The notes beneath the pieces are model-generated. The model was given only the letters and a program-made list of their open reading frames with translations. It was not told where the DNA came from and searched no databases. Shown one piece after another: positions 14,673 to 15,746 of a DNA stretch of 15,746 nucleotides. Source of the stretch: Flavobacteriaceae bacterium (lineage in GTDB: Bacteria > Bacteroidota > Bacteroidia > Flavobacteriales > Flavobacteriaceae); contig CANJDA010000038.1 in NCBI GenBank assembly GCA_947472705.1, positions 1 to 15,746 of the forward strand. The letters are read 5' to 3'. Numbering within the stretch: position 1 is the stretch's first letter; each line of letters opens with the position of its first letter. The translations under genes were made by a program, and so were the position numbers.

Positions 14673-15746
14673 TTAAGGCATTAACTTAAAAATAAAGGAC
14701 TCACTAGGTTTTAGGGTAACCTCTATGGTTCCTTCGGTATGCTCAACAATAAGTTTTGATGAACTACCATAGAGTTGGTCGGTAACCGTATAAGTCCCAT
14801 CTGCCAACATCCATTCTTTGATAACGTCATAAGGAATTTTTAAGTTGAAATGACTTGTCTTTTCTCCCGAAAAATTGGCTACTACAATAAGTTTTTCTGT
14901 TTTTGAGGAACGTATAAACGAATAAATGTATGAGTCATAGTTTTCAGTAAATCTTCGGTTTGGATATTGTATTGAAGTAAAGTTGCCCGTCAATGCCTCA
15001 CTTTGAAGGGTAAAGTTTAGCAAGCGAGAGTAAAAATCACGCAGGTCTTTTTCGCTTTGTGTTAGTTGACCACCGTCAAACTTACCTCCATTCATCCACC
15101 GTTGGTGATTGGGTACGCCCACATAATCAAAAATACTGGTGCGGGTTGGTTTCCCAAAACCGCCATCAACAGTACCTGCCTCCCCTACTTCTTGTCCGAA
15201 ATAAATCATCGTTGGCCCCGAACCAATCGTAGCCGAAACGACCATTAACGGTTTTCCTTTTTCGGGAGTTCCAGCAAAATCGGCACAAGCAAAGCGTTGC
15301 TCATCATGATTGTCTAAAAAATGCAACATATGGGAATCAACATCTTCCATTCCGGTTCTGATATCCGACAATCCATCAGGCATACTTTTACCTTTAATCA
15401 CCGATTTTAAGAAATCATAGGTTTCTACTTTGTCATACAAGTAGTCCATTTTACCTAGGTTGATGTAGTTGCGGTACTCTTTAGGATTGTACACTTCAGC
15501 CAATAAATAGGCATTAGGGTTTTTCATTTTGATAGCCGAGTTCATATAACTCCAAAACTCATACGGCACCATTTCGGCCATATCATAACGGAAACCATCA
15601 ACCCCTTTGTCTAACCAATACAAAGCAATATCCCTAAATTTAGGCCAAGTGCTAGGCACCATTTTACCTTGCCAAAAAGCATAGTGTTCTTTATAATCTT
15701 TTTTATCATAGCCTTTTGGTAATTCGTCAAACTCTTTGGTTCCATC
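14673..15746 (-). CDS. GH13 alpha-amylase family glycoside hydrolase, 5' end cut by window
   Basis: The frame stays open to base 15746, so the visible 357 residues are the C-terminal part; the Met encoded at 15662 is internal, since 28 conserved-looking codons precede it (DGTKEFDELPKGYDKK onward). GH13 conserved regions are present: region II GVDGFRYDMA with the nucleophile Asp (residue 55 of the fragment), region III YLLAEVYNP with the acid/base Glu (84), and region IV FLDNHDEQR with the transition-state His-Asp (147-148). The final ~110 residues form the usual beta-sandwich domain C, ending in a TLKPSESFIFKLMP motif. It should cleave alpha-1,4-glucans such as starch or glycogen. The N-terminus is missing, so I cannot tell whether it carries a signal peptide or lipobox or belongs to a Sus-type starch locus beyond the right edge. 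Confidence 0.94.
   Translation of the reverse strand, partial: DGTKEFDELPKGYDKKDYKEHYAFWQGKMVPSTWPKFRDIALYWLDKGVDGFRYDMAEMVPYEFWSYMNSAIKMKNPNAYLLAEVYNPKEYRNYINLGKMDYLYDKVETYDFLKSVIKGKSMPDGLSDIRTGMEDVDSHMLHFLDNHDEQRFACADFAGTPEKGKPLMVVSATIGSGPTMIYFGQEVGEAGTVDGGFGKPTRTSIFDYVGVPNHQRWMNGGKFDGGQLTQSEKDLRDFYSRLLNFTLQSEALTGNFTSIQYPNRRFTENYDSYIYSFIRSSKTEKLIVVANFSGEKTSHFNLKIPYDVIKEWMLADGTYTVTDQLYGSSSKLIVEHTEGTIEVTLKPSESFIFKLMP

Noticed and set aside
1..15746. A hidden defence system, prophage, integron, CRISPR array, riboswitch or tRNA.
   Set aside because: Nearly all of the DNA is covered by recognisable genes, the longest gap is 185 nt, and the gaps contain only promoter boxes, short palindromes and two terminators.

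Overview
The window looks like chromosomal DNA from a Bacteroidota bacterium of the Flavobacteriaceae, most likely Flavobacterium or a close relative. The evidence is a low-GC sequence, a secreted protein ending in a gliding-motility/type IX secretion C-terminal domain, several copies of the Bacteroidota -7 promoter box (TAnnTTTG), genes without Shine-Dalgarno sites, and the gene order rel - Fur family - purA. This is inferred from the sequence alone; no database was searched.

Layout. Positions 1-5550 (minus strand) hold the promoter-proximal edge of a surface-polysaccharide (O-antigen/LPS-type) operon. In transcription order it contains a FemAB-like GNAT acyltransferase, a sugar-nucleotide aminotransferase of the DegT/DnrJ/EryC1 (FdtB/QdtB-like) family, a family 2 glycosyltransferase, a Wzx-type flippase, and a membrane O-acyltransferase cut by the window edge. 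All junctions are overlaps or a 1-nt gap, so this is one tightly coupled operon: make the amino sugar, acylate it, assemble the repeat unit, flip it, decorate it.

A short AT-rich divergent region (5551-5665) separates this from plus-strand genes: a large secreted T9SS cargo protein (5666-7456), a SPOUT/TrmH-family RNA methyltransferase (7513-8295) and an exported serine hydrolase of the class C beta-lactamase family (8316-9887). Next comes a regulatory and housekeeping group: bifunctional-type Rel (ppGpp synthetase/hydrolase, 9963-12182), a Fur-family repressor without the usual CxxC zinc motif (12265-12717), and adenylosuccinate synthetase PurA (12751-14022), closed by a strong bidirectional hairpin terminator.

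The right end is on the minus strand: a small secreted protein of unknown function (14083-14487) with its own promoter, then a hairpin terminator and the C-terminal 357 residues of a GH13 alpha-amylase (14673-15746, 5' end outside the window).

I found no CRISPR array, tRNA, rRNA, insertion sequence, integrase, toxin-antitoxin pair or recognisable defence system. Most of the window is ordinary core genome. The points most worth a second look are the apparently leaderless Fur-family gene with a palindrome and octamer repeats upstream, the non-canonical zinc-ligand pattern of that protein, the FemAB-like enzyme placed next to an amino-sugar transaminase, and the unidentified secreted protein near the right end.
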